A model generated the notes under the pieces. It made no database searches and had not been told where the DNA came from. It saw nothing but the letters and a program-made list of their open reading frames with translations. Below, piece after piece: positions 26,526 to 34,589 of a stretch of DNA of 64,000 nt (position 1 is its first letter; each line of letters begins with the position of its first letter). The position numbers and the translations under genes were made by a program. Source of the DNA: Streptomyces xylophagus (lineage in GTDB: Bacteria; Actinomycetota; Actinomycetes; Streptomycetales; Streptomycetaceae); contig NZ_JNWO01000004.1 of NCBI RefSeq assembly GCF_000716435.1, forward strand, positions 186,001 to 250,000, written 5' to 3'.

Positions 26526-26836
26526 CGCACCACCAATCGCCCGTTCCTGGCAGGGTCGCAATGATTGAAACATCAAGAAGCGGCGGGCGGGCCGGGACCG
26601 GGAACGGGGGCTGCGATATTCACCACAAGTCCACACGGGGGTGCGGGCGCCGGCCGGGAGCTCCTGGTCAGCAGCTTGTCCAACGGTCGGCGTCCGTCCA
26701 TAGCAGCGGCTGACGACCTCGCCTTCGGCCTCTGGGGCCCGGCGGTCGTGTCCGACCCGTACGTCGCCTGCGCGGGTCTTCGATCTTGAGCGGTGCGACC
26801 CTGTGCCGGTCTTCCCGGAGGGGACTGTCCCTGCGG

Positions 26837-26869
26837 AAGTGTGACAGTTCGGCGCGGAGTGTCACACTT
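26837..26869. promoter_or_regulatory. 10-bp inverted repeat with 13-bp spacer, copy 1
   Basis: AAGTGTGACA (26837-26846) and TGTCACACTT (26860-26869) are exact inverse complements. The same arms with the same 13-bp spacer recur at 47687-47719. It looks like a dimer- or tetramer-bound operator; no gene start lies immediately beside this copy. Confidence 0.6.
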
Positions 26870-26904
26870 TCTGGGCTGCACTCTCCTGGCGCCGAAGATC
26901 CCCG

Positions 26905-26981
26905 CGCACCGCCCAACACCGCTTCACCCACGAGGACTTCGGCCGTACGGCACCCCCGCCCGAGCGCGAGCCCTTCCATAC
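26905..26981 (+). pseudogene. Stray 77-bp copy of the P450 gene interior
   Basis: These bases match 31680-31756, inside the intact P450 gene, at 73 of 77 positions and in the same orientation. In frame they would encode QHRFTHEDFGRTAPPPEREP, equal to P450 residues around 59-78. No further P450 sequence adjoins either side. It is therefore a fragment left by duplication or recombination and is not expected to be expressed. The rest of 26526-26989 holds no gene. Confidence 0.8.
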
Positions 26982-26989
26982 GGTGCCTC

Positions 26990-27397
26990 TCACGCTGCGT
27001 CCAGTTCGCACCAGACGTACTTGCCGCGGTTGCCGTTCCTGGACTGTGGTTGCCAGCCCCATTGGTCGGCGCAGGCCCGGACCAGTGCGAGGCCGCGGCC
27101 GTCCTCAGTGGTGGTGAGGTGGTCCCACGCCTGTGGTGGCTCCGGTGGTTCGGGGTTCGCGTCCCAGGCGCCGATGCGGAGAGTACGGGGCGACCAGGAG
27201 ACTCGTAGGGCGGCGGGGCCGTCGGTGTGCCGTACGGCGTTGGCGATCAGCTCCGTGGCGAGGAGTTCGGCGGTGTCGACGAGGGTGATCAGGCCGTGCA
27301 TCGTGAGGATCAGGCGGAGGGTGCGGCGACTGATCGTGACGGCGCGGGGGTCGTTGGGGATCTGGAGTGTGTACTCCCAGGGCGCGCTTTCGGGCAT
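26990..27397 (-). CDS. ATP-binding protein, RsbW/anti-sigma-like (HATPase_c_2)
   Basis: This encodes 135 residues. The GHKL ATPase fold is shown by LLATELIANAVRHTDGPAAL (N-box) and DGRGLALVRACADQWGW (G2-like box). Such short solitary ATPases in Streptomyces resemble anti-sigma kinases and often sit beside WhiJ-like XRE/DUF397 genes, as here. GGAG lies 8 nt before ATG 27397; the frame is open upstream to 27538 but into the promoter region. It is divergent from the XRE gene at 27616, with a palindrome between them. The protein partner is unknown. Confidence 0.88.
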   Translation of the reverse strand: MPESAPWEYTLQIPNDPRAVTISRRTLRLILTMHGLITLVDTAELLATELIANAVRHTDGPAALRVSWSPRTLRIGAWDANPEPPEPPQAWDHLTTTEDGRGLALVRACADQWGWQPQSRNGNRGKYVWCELDAA

Positions 27398-27535
27398 GGG
27401 TGAACTCCGTTCGTGGGGTGGGGAGTTGGCGTTCAGGGCCGGTGGCAGTGCCGCAGCCGTCGTGGCAGGACGGAGCGGTGCGCTTCCGGGTCCCCGGGGT
27501 TTCGCAGGGTGTGCGTCGCAACACCGACGGTAGTG

Positions 27536-27572
27536 CAAAAATTTTTGTCAGCGCAAGCGGGTGTCGTAATCT
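27536..27572 (+). promoter_or_regulatory. Promoter with overlapping palindrome for the XRE-DUF397 unit
   Basis: TTGTCA (27545-27550) and TAATCT (27567-27572), 16 bp apart, form a good vegetative-type promoter. The 12-bp palindrome CAAAAATTTTTG (27536-27547) overlaps the -35 box and is a likely operator, perhaps for the XRE protein itself. Confidence 0.55.
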
Positions 27573-27615
27573 GACCCCCGAACGAGGCAAGCCAGTAAGG
27601 CGGTTGAGGAGGGGT

Positions 27616-28467
27616 ATGGCGCCGAGGAGTCAGCCCACGGCGAGGCAGGTGCGCCTGGGCGAGGAACTGCGTCGGCTGAGGGAAGCGGCCGGGCTGAAGG
27701 CCCGTGAGGTGGCCGGCCTGCTCAATTCGACGTCGGCCCAGATGAGCCAGGTGGAGGCGGGCAACGTCGGCGTCAGCGAGGAGCGGGTACGACGCCTTGC
27801 CGCCCACTACGCCTGCACGGACGAGGCGTTGATCGACGCCCTCGTGGCGATGGCGACCGACCGTACCCGTGGCTGGTGGGAGGAATATCGGGGCGTGCTG
27901 CCGCCGGTGTTCCAGGACACTGCCGAGGTGGAACACCATGCGACGTTCCTGCGCGAGGTTGTGATCACCCATGTTCCGGGGTTGTTGCAGACCGCCGACT
28001 ATGCCCGTGCGATCTATACGTACGTGCAACCTGGGCTGCCCGAAAGCGAATTGGCGCCTCGGGTGGACCACAGACTGATGCGGCGAGCCGTGATCGAGGG
28101 CGATACCCCGACCCCGTACGAAACGCTGATCCACGAGTGCGCCCTGCGCATCCAGGTGGCCGACCACCGGACCTCCCTGTCTCAGCTCCGGCGCATCTTG
28201 GACGAGATCGACAACGGGCACGCCACTGTGCGGGTCATCCCCCTTGACCGGGAGGGATTTGCCGGAGCCGGAATCTCGATGATGTACGCGGGTGGTCCGG
28301 TGCCACGGTTGGACACAGGACTACGGGACGCCCCGACCGGCGTCGCGTTCATCGATGCGGAAGCTCAGTTGGAGCAACTGCGAGGCCTCTTCCTTAGGAT
28401 GCAAGAGGCGTCGCTGGAACCCACCGCGTCGCGGGACTTCATCCACCGGCTGGCGAAGGAACTGTAA
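27616..28467 (+). CDS. XRE-family regulator with DUF5753 (WhiJ-like)
   Basis: This encodes 283 residues. Residues about 12-70 are a Cro/CI-type HTH (LGEELRRLREAAGLKAREVA, then SQVEAGNVGVSEERV). The rest is the DUF5753 domain, marked by VPGLLQTADYARAI, ECALRIQVADH, and VRVIPLDREG. GAGGAGGGG precedes ATG 27616. The TAA stop shares its last base with the ATG of the DUF397 gene, the usual WhiJ-type arrangement in which the small DUF397 protein is thought to modulate its XRE partner. A divergent ATPase gene completes the locus. Confidence 0.93.
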   Translation: MAPRSQPTARQVRLGEELRRLREAAGLKAREVAGLLNSTSAQMSQVEAGNVGVSEERVRRLAAHYACTDEALIDALVAMATDRTRGWWEEYRGVLPPVFQDTAEVEHHATFLREVVITHVPGLLQTADYARAIYTYVQPGLPESELAPRVDHRLMRRAVIEGDTPTPYETLIHECALRIQVADHRTSLSQLRRILDEIDNGHATVRVIPLDREGFAGAGISMMYAGGPVPRLDTGLRDAPTGVAFIDAEAQLEQLRGLFLRMQEASLEPTASRDFIHRLAKEL

Positions 28468-28682
28468 TGAACTGGCGAAAGTCGACGTACTCCGGCGGCG
28501 GCGACGGCGACACCTGCGTCGAGATAGCCACCCTCCCCACCCGCACAGCCGTCCGCGACTCCAAGGTGCCCACTCGCGCCACCCTCTCCTTCCCCACCCC
28601 CGCCTTCACCGCCCTCGTCGAGCACATCAAGGCCGGTGACAGTGATCGTTTCTGCGGTGAATCGGGTCCGCCGGTCGGGTGA
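28467..28682 (+). CDS. DUF397 small protein (partner of the XRE regulator)
   Basis: This encodes 71 residues with the DUF397 pattern: WRKSTYSGGGDGDTCVEIA, then TAVRDSKVP, and FTALVEHIKAG. These short proteins always accompany XRE/DUF5753 regulators in actinomycetes, and the ATG here overlaps the XRE stop by one base. The usual last step of the fold is followed by a longer tail (DSDRFCGESGPPVG) than in most members. Molecular function is not established beyond the genetic link to development in WhiJ-like loci. Confidence 0.9.
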   Translation: MNWRKSTYSGGGDGDTCVEIATLPTRTAVRDSKVPTRATLSFPTPAFTALVEHIKAGDSDRFCGESGPPVG

Positions 28683-28736
28683 ACGGCCGTGTCCTGAGCT
28701 GTTGGTGCAAACCGGGCGCCCGCTACACCAGGACGC

Positions 28737-29249
28737 ATGATCAAACACCTGAAGTACGGCCTCACCGCACTCGCGTTGACCGTCCTGCCCGTCCTCGCCA
28801 ACGCGCCCGCGAGCCACGCGACCACGACGTCCGCCGGTTCCTCCGGTTCCTCCGGCGCCCGCGCCGCCGTCAGCACCTTCCGCATCATCTCGCGCTTCAG
28901 CAACCGATGTCTGACCGCCAACGGCGACAACGTGGAGGTGACGGACTGCAGTGCCCGGCCGGTGTCGAGCCAGGACTGGTACTGGCAGGACACGAAGCTG
29001 GTCAACTACGCCGAGGCGAAGTGCCTCGACGTCAGGAACGGCGAGCTCGACGCCCCGGCCCAGCTCGTCGGTGACTGCCACGGCCAGGCCAACCAGCGCT
29101 GGCAGTGGCACGGCGAGCAGCTGCGGACCGACGTCAACTACCAGTGCCTGAGCATCCAGAACCGCGGCGACTGGAGCACGCACGCGGGCATCAACCTCCG
29201 CAACTGCGAGGACACCGCCACCTGGCAGCGGTGGTACACGCAGGCCTAG
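28737..29249 (+). CDS. Secreted ricin B-type lectin domain protein
   Basis: This encodes 170 residues. A signal peptide (KHLKYG, then hydrophobic 9-22, cleavage near ASHA-TTT) precedes a Ser/Gly linker and a single beta-trefoil. RICIN landmarks are NRCLTANGDNVEVTDC, KCLDVRNGELD, and QRWQWHG with later CLSIQNRG and WQRWYTQA, giving the QxW repeats. Six cysteines form likely loop disulfides. It probably binds galactose-type sugars outside the cell. No catalytic domain is attached. It lies 54 bp after DUF397 and shares a bidirectional hairpin with the MFS gene. Confidence 0.88.
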   Translation: MIKHLKYGLTALALTVLPVLANAPASHATTTSAGSSGSSGARAAVSTFRIISRFSNRCLTANGDNVEVTDCSARPVSSQDWYWQDTKLVNYAEAKCLDVRNGELDAPAQLVGDCHGQANQRWQWHGEQLRTDVNYQCLSIQNRGDWSTHAGINLRNCEDTATWQRWYTQA

Positions 29250-29267
29250 CCGACCCGTAGCGCGAGA

Positions 29268-29302
29268 CGTGACCCACGGGGCGCCGGTCCCCGTGGGTCA
29301 CG
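29268..29302. terminator. Perfect 14-bp bidirectional hairpin
   Basis: The stem 29268-29281 pairs with 29289-29302 around loop CGCCGGT, between the lectin stop (29249) and the MFS stop (29298). It can end both convergent transcripts and includes the MFS stop codon. Confidence 0.85.
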
Positions 29303-30569
29303 GTGCCGACAGCAGGTTGGGCAGGGCGCTCGCCGTCATGCCGGCCGCGCCGATCCACAAGGTGGAGGTGGCTCCGAAGACGGTGCCCGCGGCTCCGCCC
29401 AGCAGGCCGCCCAGCGGAATGCCGCCCCAGGACACGAAACGGGCGGTCGCGCTCATCCGGCCCAGGAGCCGGTCGGGGGTGAGGGACTGTTGGAGGCTCG
29501 CCTGTGCCACCACGCGGACGACTCCGCCCAGCGACAGGGCCGCGAGCCCGAGCGCCGCCGCGCACAGGGTCCACCCCGGCCGGGCCAACGGCATCAGGGC
29601 GGTCGGCGGGCAGGTGATCAGCGGCGCGAGCCGGATGACGCGAGCCTGTCCGAGCCGGTTGGAGAGCCTGGTCGCCATCAGTGCGCCCAGCAGCGCACCG
29701 CAGCCCATGCCCGACAGCACGACACCGATGCCGAAGGAGCCGAGACCCATGTCCCGCTCCAGGAAGACCAGCAGCATCGTCTGGTACATGACCAGGAAGA
29801 GATTGAACATCGCGTCCCCCATCACGATCGCACGGAGCGCGGGATGGCCGATGACGAACCTCAGCCCTTCCCTTATGTCCCGGCCCAGTTGGGGTCGAGC
29901 ACTTGCCTCCGGACCACCGGGCTCCGGCTTCTGTTCGGGCTTGCGGATGCCGAGCGCGAGCAGACCCGACAGGGCCATCCCCGCCGAGCTCACCAGGAGC
30001 GTCGCAGGGGCTCCGGCCCAGCCGACGAGCGGCCCCGCCACCCCGGGCCCGCTGATGCTGGTCACCGAGCGGATGGCCGAGAGCTTCGCGTTTCCCTCAA
30101 CCAGGTTCCCGCGGCCCACCAGGTGCGGCAGGTAGCTGACGTAGGCGACGTCGAAGAAGACGGTCAGGACTCCATGGGTCAGGGCGACCGCGTACAGCCA
30201 CCAGATGGTGAGGAGGCCCGCCCACCACGCCAGCGGTACGGTCGCGAGGACCAGTGCCCTGGCGAGGTCGGTGCTGATCATCACCGGCCGTTTGCGCATC
30301 CGGTCCACCCAGGCGCCGGCCGGCAGTCCGACCAGGAGCGAGCCCGCCGTGGTGGCCGCGGTCAGCAGGCCGACCTGTAACTCGTCGGCGCGCAACGCAA
30401 CGATGGCGACCAGGGGCAACGCCAGGAAGATGACGCGGTCGCCCAGCTGGCCGAGCGCGGTCGCGGCGGACAGCCGTCCGAAGTCGGGGTCGCGAAGGGG
30501 CCCGAGCCGGGAGGGTGTTGGCGGGTGCGGGGAGGAAATCGGCGGGTGTGGGGAGGGAGTTGATGACAT
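29298..30569 (-). CDS. MFS transporter (12-TM, enterobactin-exporter-like)
   Basis: This encodes 423 residues with about twelve hydrophobic helices. The pattern LRDPDFGRLSAATALGQLGD at the start, GAWVDRMRKRPVMI after TM2, and SYLPHLVGRGNLVEGNAKLS is that of the MFS_3/EntS-like group common in Streptomyces. It likely exports a small molecule. ATG 30569 lies one base after the GntR stop, so the two genes are coupled. The first 25 residues are a Pro/Ser/His-rich repeat (SPHPPISSPHPPTPS) and cytoplasmic. The substrate is unknown. Confidence 0.9.
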   Translation of the reverse strand: MSSTPSPHPPISSPHPPTPSRLGPLRDPDFGRLSAATALGQLGDRVIFLALPLVAIVALRADELQVGLLTAATTAGSLLVGLPAGAWVDRMRKRPVMISTDLARALVLATVPLAWWAGLLTIWWLYAVALTHGVLTVFFDVAYVSYLPHLVGRGNLVEGNAKLSAIRSVTSISGPGVAGPLVGWAGAPATLLVSSAGMALSGLLALGIRKPEQKPEPGGPEASARPQLGRDIREGLRFVIGHPALRAIVMGDAMFNLFLVMYQTMLLVFLERDMGLGSFGIGVVLSGMGCGALLGALMATRLSNRLGQARVIRLAPLITCPPTALMPLARPGWTLCAAALGLAALSLGGVVRVVAQASLQQSLTPDRLLGRMSATARFVSWGGIPLGGLLGGAAGTVFGATSTLWIGAAGMTASALPNLLSAP

Positions 30570-30570
30570 G

Positions 30571-31314
30571 TTATGGCCGGTCCACCGCGAACTCGTAGAC
30601 CACTTCCCTGCGTACGTCGGGTATGACGAGGTCGGCGGTCTCCACCGGGCGTCCGTCGGTGGCGTAGATGGTCCGCTCGATCCGGAGCACCAGGTCGCCG
30701 AGGCTGATCCCCAGGAGGTTCGCCTGTTCCTGGGTGGCACGGGCCGGGCGCGGGAGTTCGACCACGGTCTCGACCTCCACGCCGAGGGAACGCATGCGCT
30801 CCACCACCCCCTTTCCCGCGAGCGGTCCCCGCTCGGGCAGCACGACCGGCGTCCCGGCCGTGAGGGCCATCGGCTCCCAGGAGGCGGAGAGCTGGACGGG
30901 CTGCCCGTCGGCCAGGAACTCGTAGTGCGTGTGGACGCAGAGGTCCCCGGGGCTGATGGCGAGCCGCTCGGCGATGTCCTCGGGTGCGGGGACGCGCGTC
31001 CGGCTGTGCGCGTCCCAGGCCTGGGCCCGGCCCCGCTCGGTCAGGCCGGCGCGGCTGCGTTCGCGGTGCCGGGAGCGGATCATGCGCAGGCGCTCGCGCG
31101 GCGACCGGACGTAGGTGCCGGAGCCCGCGCGTCCTTCGAGGAGGCCCAGGGCGATCAGGTGGTCCATGGCCCGCTGCGTGACGTTGCGCCCCACGCCGTA
31201 CTCCTCGGCGAGCCGCACCCGCGACGGCAACCGCTCCCCGATCCCCCACTCTCCCGCGAGGATCCGTGCGCGCAGCGCGTCGGCGACCACCAGATAGGGC
31301 GCCTCTCGGGGCAT
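30571..31314 (-). CDS. GntR-family regulator with UTRA domain
   Basis: This encodes 247 residues. The winged HTH is at residues about 5-75 (ALRARILAGEWGIGERLPSR, then VGRNVTQRAMDHLIALGLLE). The C-terminal UTRA domain, which binds small effectors, includes RLAISPGDLCVHTHYEFLAD and LRIERTIYATDGRPVETADL. GAGGAGAG precedes ATG 31314 at good spacing. It is translationally coupled to the MFS gene downstream and almost certainly controls it. A direct repeat at 31393-31415, upstream, is a possible operator. Confidence 0.93.
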   Translation of the reverse strand: MPREAPYLVVADALRARILAGEWGIGERLPSRVRLAEEYGVGRNVTQRAMDHLIALGLLEGRAGSGTYVRSPRERLRMIRSRHRERSRAGLTERGRAQAWDAHSRTRVPAPEDIAERLAISPGDLCVHTHYEFLADGQPVQLSASWEPMALTAGTPVVLPERGPLAGKGVVERMRSLGVEVETVVELPRPARATQEQANLLGISLGDLVLRIERTIYATDGRPVETADLVIPDVRREVVYEFAVDRP

Positions 31315-31392
31315 GGCCGACTCTCCTCTTCGTCTGCTCTCCATCCGGTGATCCCGGACCGCGTTGGCAAGCTACCGCGCCGGGCGGAAGCT

Positions 31393-31415
31393 ACTGGAGC
31401 AGAAACTGGAGCAGA
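31393..31415. promoter_or_regulatory. Direct repeat ACTGGAGCAGA between GntR and P450 genes
   Basis: The 11-mer occurs at 31393-31403 and 31405-31415. It lies 79 bp before the GntR start and 100 bp before the P450 start, so it could control either divergent gene. Confidence 0.45.
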
Positions 31416-31514
31416 GATACGCAGGGTGACCGGCGGTCCCGCCGCCTCCCGGGTCACCGGGATCACGCGGGTCGCCCCTGGTCAGACCGGGTGCTGTCGG
31501 GCTAGCGTCCGTGC

Positions 31515-32717
31515 ATGGCAGCCTTTGACCCCTGGGACCCCGCGTTCGTCGACGACCCGTACCCCGCCTACGCCGAACTGCGCGACCGGGGCCGGGTCAC
31601 CTACTACGAGCCCACCGACCAGTGGCTCGTCCCCCGGCACGCGGACGTCTCGGCGCTGCTGCGCGACCGCCGCCTCGGCCGCACCTACCAACACCGCTTC
31701 ACCCACGAGGACTTCGGCCGTACGGCACCCCCGCCCGAGCACGAGCCCTTCCACACCCTCAACGACCACGGCATGCTCGACCTGGAGCCCCCGGACCACA
31801 CCCGCATCCGGCGTCTGGTCTCCAAGGCGTTCACCCCGCGCACGGTCGAGCAACTGAAGCCGTACGTCAGCCAGTTGGCCGGTGAACTGGTGGACCGCCT
31901 GGCGGCCGCGGGCGGCGGCGACCTGCTCACGGACGTGGCGGAACCCCTCCCCGTCGCGGTGATCGCCGAGATGCTCGGCATCCCGGAGTCGGACCGCGCC
32001 CCGCTGCGCCCCTGGTCGGCGGACATCTGCGGGATGTACGAACTGAGCCCGTCCGAGGACACGGCGGCGAAGGCAGTCCGCGCGTCGACCGAATTCTCCT
32101 CGTATCTACGCGAGTTGATCGCCGCCCGCCGCAAGGAACCCGGCGACGACCTCATCTCCGGCCTCATCGCGGCCCACGACGAGGAGGACCGGCTCACCGA
32201 GCAGGAGATGATCTCCACCGCCGTCCTCCTGCTGAACGCGGGCCACGAGGCCACGGTGAACGCCACGGTGAATGGTTGGTGGGCGCTGTTCCGCAACCCG
32301 GACCAACTGGCCGCCCTCCGCGCGGACCACTCCCTGATCCCGTCCGCCGTCGAGGAGTTGATGCGTTACGACACCCCGCTCCAGCTCTTCGAGCGGTGGG
32401 TGCTGGACGAGATCGAGATCGACGGCACGGTGATCCCGCGCGGCGCGGAGATCGCGATGCTGTTCGGCGCGGCCAACCACGACCCCGCCGTCTTCGCCGA
32501 CCCGGAGCACCTCGACCTCACCCGCGCCGACAACCCGCACATCAGCTTCAGCGCGGGCATCCACTACTGCATCGGCGCACCCCTGGCCCGTATCGAACTG
32601 GCCGCCTCCATGAAGGCGTTGCTGGAGAAGGCCCCCACCCTCGACCTCGCGACGGAGCCGAAACGCAAACCGAACTTCGTGATCCGGGGCTTGGAAGGGC
32701 TGAGCGTCACGGTCTGA
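31515..32717 (+). CDS. Cytochrome P450, CYP107-like
   Basis: This encodes 400 residues. The ExxR motif is Glu281-Leu-Met-Arg284. The heme loop is FSAGIHYCIGAPLAR with Cys352 as the thiolate ligand. The I-helix reads LLNAGHEATVN: Ala246 replaces the usual oxygen-activating Thr, as in P450eryF (CYP107A1), where the substrate itself helps proton delivery. I recall an S. coelicolor CYP107T1 at the equivalent place. No ferredoxin gene is adjacent. A 77-bp stretch of this gene (31680-31756) is repeated at 26905. The 3' end overlaps the convergent small membrane gene by 11 bp. Confidence 0.94.
   Translation: MAAFDPWDPAFVDDPYPAYAELRDRGRVTYYEPTDQWLVPRHADVSALLRDRRLGRTYQHRFTHEDFGRTAPPPEHEPFHTLNDHGMLDLEPPDHTRIRRLVSKAFTPRTVEQLKPYVSQLAGELVDRLAAAGGGDLLTDVAEPLPVAVIAEMLGIPESDRAPLRPWSADICGMYELSPSEDTAAKAVRASTEFSSYLRELIAARRKEPGDDLISGLIAAHDEEDRLTEQEMISTAVLLLNAGHEATVNATVNGWWALFRNPDQLAALRADHSLIPSAVEELMRYDTPLQLFERWVLDEIEIDGTVIPRGAEIAMLFGAANHDPAVFADPEHLDLTRADNPHISFSAGIHYCIGAPLARIELAASMKALLEKAPTLDLATEPKRKPNFVIRGLEGLSVTV
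31680..31756 (+). repeat. P450-internal copy of the 77-bp direct repeat
   Basis: This matches 26905-26981 at 73 of 77 positions in the same orientation. Here it is an uninterrupted part of the P450 reading frame. The two copies bound a 4.7-kb block. Confidence 0.85.
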
Positions 32718-32925
32718 CCCGCCGGACCAGGGCCCAGACACCCAGCGCGGCGGCGACCCCGCCGAGGACCGCCAGCGGCAACTCGGCATAGAGGACACTC
32801 CAGTCGGGGCTCGCCTCGAACCGCTGGAACCGCCCCCGGACGCCGTACGACCACACCGCCAGTCCCAGGCCCGCGCCAAGTGCGACGGTCAGACATCCCC
32901 CGGCGGCCTGCGCACGTTGTCCCAT
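32707..32925 (-). CDS. Small two-TM membrane protein
   Basis: This encodes 72 residues with two hydrophobic segments (about 9-26, AGGCLTVALGAGLGLAVWSY; and 47-66, ELPLAVLGGVAAALGVWALV) joined by an acidic/aromatic loop. It lies 47 bp after the ABC permease gene on the same strand, so it may be the last gene of that operon. Its 3' end overlaps the P450 stop by 11 bp. No recognised family. ATG 32925 is the only ATG in frame; the open frame further upstream is shadow of the permease gene. Confidence 0.55.
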   Translation of the reverse strand: MGQRAQAAGGCLTVALGAGLGLAVWSYGVRGRFQRFEASPDWSVLYAELPLAVLGGVAAALGVWALVRRVRP

Positions 32926-32972
32926 GCCCGGGACGGACGCGCCCGGGCCGCCGGAGGTTCCCGTCCCGCCGG

Positions 32973-34589
32973 TCAGGTCGTGAGGTCCCGCCGCCGCAGA
33001 CCCGCCAGTCCTACGGCGACCAGGGCGGCGGCGATCGCGGTCAGGACCGCCACCGGTCCCCACGCCATGTCTCCGCCCGGCAGCTTCGGCAGATGGCCGA
33101 AGGGGGAGACGTCCAGGACCGCCTGGGGGAGGTTCAGCGCGAGTCCGATCCAGCCGAGCAGGAGCGCGAGTCCGGCCGCACCCCAGGACGCCGGGGACAG
33201 GCGCGGCGAGATGCCGTGCAGCAGGACCGCGAGGGCGCCCAGGGTCCAGACCGCCGGGACCTGGACCAGGCAGGCGGCGAGGATCGGGCCGGGTTCGGCG
33301 CCGTAGCCGAGGGTCAGGCCGAGGCCGCTGAGCAGCATGATCAGGACCGCGCCGGCGAAGGCGATGGTGAGGTGGCCGGCGGCCCAGCGCAGGCGGCCGA
33401 CCGCGTTCGCCAGGATGGGTTCGGCGCGTTGGCCGGTCTCCTCGCTGTGCAGCCGTAGGACCGAGGAGACCGCGTACAGCGCGGCGAGCATGCCGAACAT
33501 GCCGACCATCGTGGCCAGGAACGCGTCCTCGATACCGGACTGGCCGCCCATCCGCTCGATGATCTCGCGGGTCTTGGCGTTGTCCCCGACCAGGTCCGCG
33601 GCCCCCTTCGTGATGCCGCCGAAGGCGACCCCGGCCGCGAAGAATCCGAGGCTCCAGCCCAGGACGCTGCCCCGCTGGAGACGCCAGGCGAGCGCACCCG
33701 CCGTGCCGAGACGGCCGTGGGCCGGGCCCGGGCGGGCCGGGAAGAAGCTCATTCCCACGTCTCGGCGGCCCGCCAACTCGTAGGCGACGAAGCCCTGGAG
33801 GAGGGATGCGGTGACGAACAGAGCCAGTACCCACCAGCGTTCGGCCGCGAACGGGCGCAGGTTCTCCAGCCAGCCGATGGGCGAGATCCAAGTCAGGGGA
33901 GAGGAGCCGTCGTTGGTGGTCGAGTCGCCCACCGCGCGCAGGACGAACGCCACTCCCACCAGTCCACCGGTCAGGCCCTTCGCGAGCCTTCCGCTGTCCG
34001 TGAACTGCGCGACGATCGCCGCGAGCGTCGCGAACACCATGCCCACTCCGCCGATGCCGAGCCCGAGTGCGAGGGCTCCCGCCGTCCCCTGACCAGTCAT
34101 GCCGGCCGTAATCAGCAGCGCCAGCGCGGAGTTGGCGACGAGCGCCGTCAACAGGGCTGCTGTCAGCGGGGCGCGGCGGCCCACCATCGCCGACGACACG
34201 AGTTCCTGCCGGCCGCTCTCCTCCTCGTCACGCGTGTGCCGTACGACGACGACCAGGCTCATGATCCCGGCGAGGATCGCGGCGTACCCGCCGATGCGCC
34301 AGGCGGTGAGACCGCCGAGCGAGTCGCTGAACACCGGGCCGTAGGTGGCGCGGAGTGAGCTGTTGGCGAGCATCTGGCGGGCGATGTCGGCGCGTTGGGC
34401 GGGAGTGGAGTAGACGCTGCGCAGTGAGCCGGGGAGGGAGAGGACCAGCAGGCCGGTCACTGCCACCCAGGCCGGGATCACCACCCGGTCGCGGCGCAGG
34501 TTGAAGCGCAACAGGGCTCCCGTGCCCGCGAGTTGGCGTGAGCTGCCGGTGTTGGTGCCGGTGCGTACGGGGAACGCGGCGGCGGTCAT
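32973..34589 (-). CDS. ABC transporter permease (exporter type)
   Basis: This encodes 538 residues with twelve or so hydrophobic helices in two similar halves. The start [20 protein letters not shown] and the internal repeat [18 protein letters not shown] mark the two six-helix units, as in Streptomyces exporters related to the tetronasin-resistance type. Pieces such as [15 protein letters not shown] and [15 protein letters not shown] are conserved in that group. The ATG overlaps the ATPase stop by 4 bp. It probably exports a hydrophobic toxic compound together with the ATPase, under control of the divergent GbsR/MarR gene. Confidence 0.92.
   Translation of the reverse strand: MTAAAFPVRTGTNTGSSRQLAGTGALLRFNLRRDRVVIPAWVAVTGLLVLSLPGSLRSVYSTPAQRADIARQMLANSSLRATYGPVFSDSLGGLTAWRIGGYAAILAGIMSLVVVVRHTRDEEESGRQELVSSAMVGRRAPLTAALLTALVANSALALLITAGMTGQGTAGALALGLGIGGVGMVFATLAAIVAQFTDSGRLAKGLTGGLVGVAFVLRAVGDSTTNDGSSPLTWISPIGWLENLRPFAAERWWVLALFVTASLLQGFVAYELAGRRDVGMSFFPARPGPAHGRLGTAGALAWRLQRGSVLGWSLGFFAAGVAFGGITKGAADLVGDNAKTREIIERMGGQSGIEDAFLATMVGMFGMLAALYAVSSVLRLHSEETGQRAEPILANAVGRLRWAAGHLTIAFAGAVLIMLLSGLGLTLGYGAEPGPILAACLVQVPAVWTLGALAVLLHGISPRLSPASWGAAGLALLLGWIGLALNLPQAVLDVSPFGHLPKLPGGDMAWGPVAVLTAIAAALVAVGLAGLRRRDLTT

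Noticed and set aside
22830..26564. Two long plus-strand frames over the nSTAND gene
   Set aside because: They are Gly/Arg/Pro-rich antisense frames; the minus strand carries Walker and WD40 motifs.
26668..26979. Minus-strand frame of 103 codons between nSTAND and ATPase genes
   Set aside because: Its first part is the antisense of the P450 fragment and it has no recognisable domain or ribosome-binding site.
26905..31756. Classical att sites of an integrative element
   Set aside because: There is no integrase or tRNA gene, and the left copy lacks the displaced P450 5' part that integration into the gene would leave.
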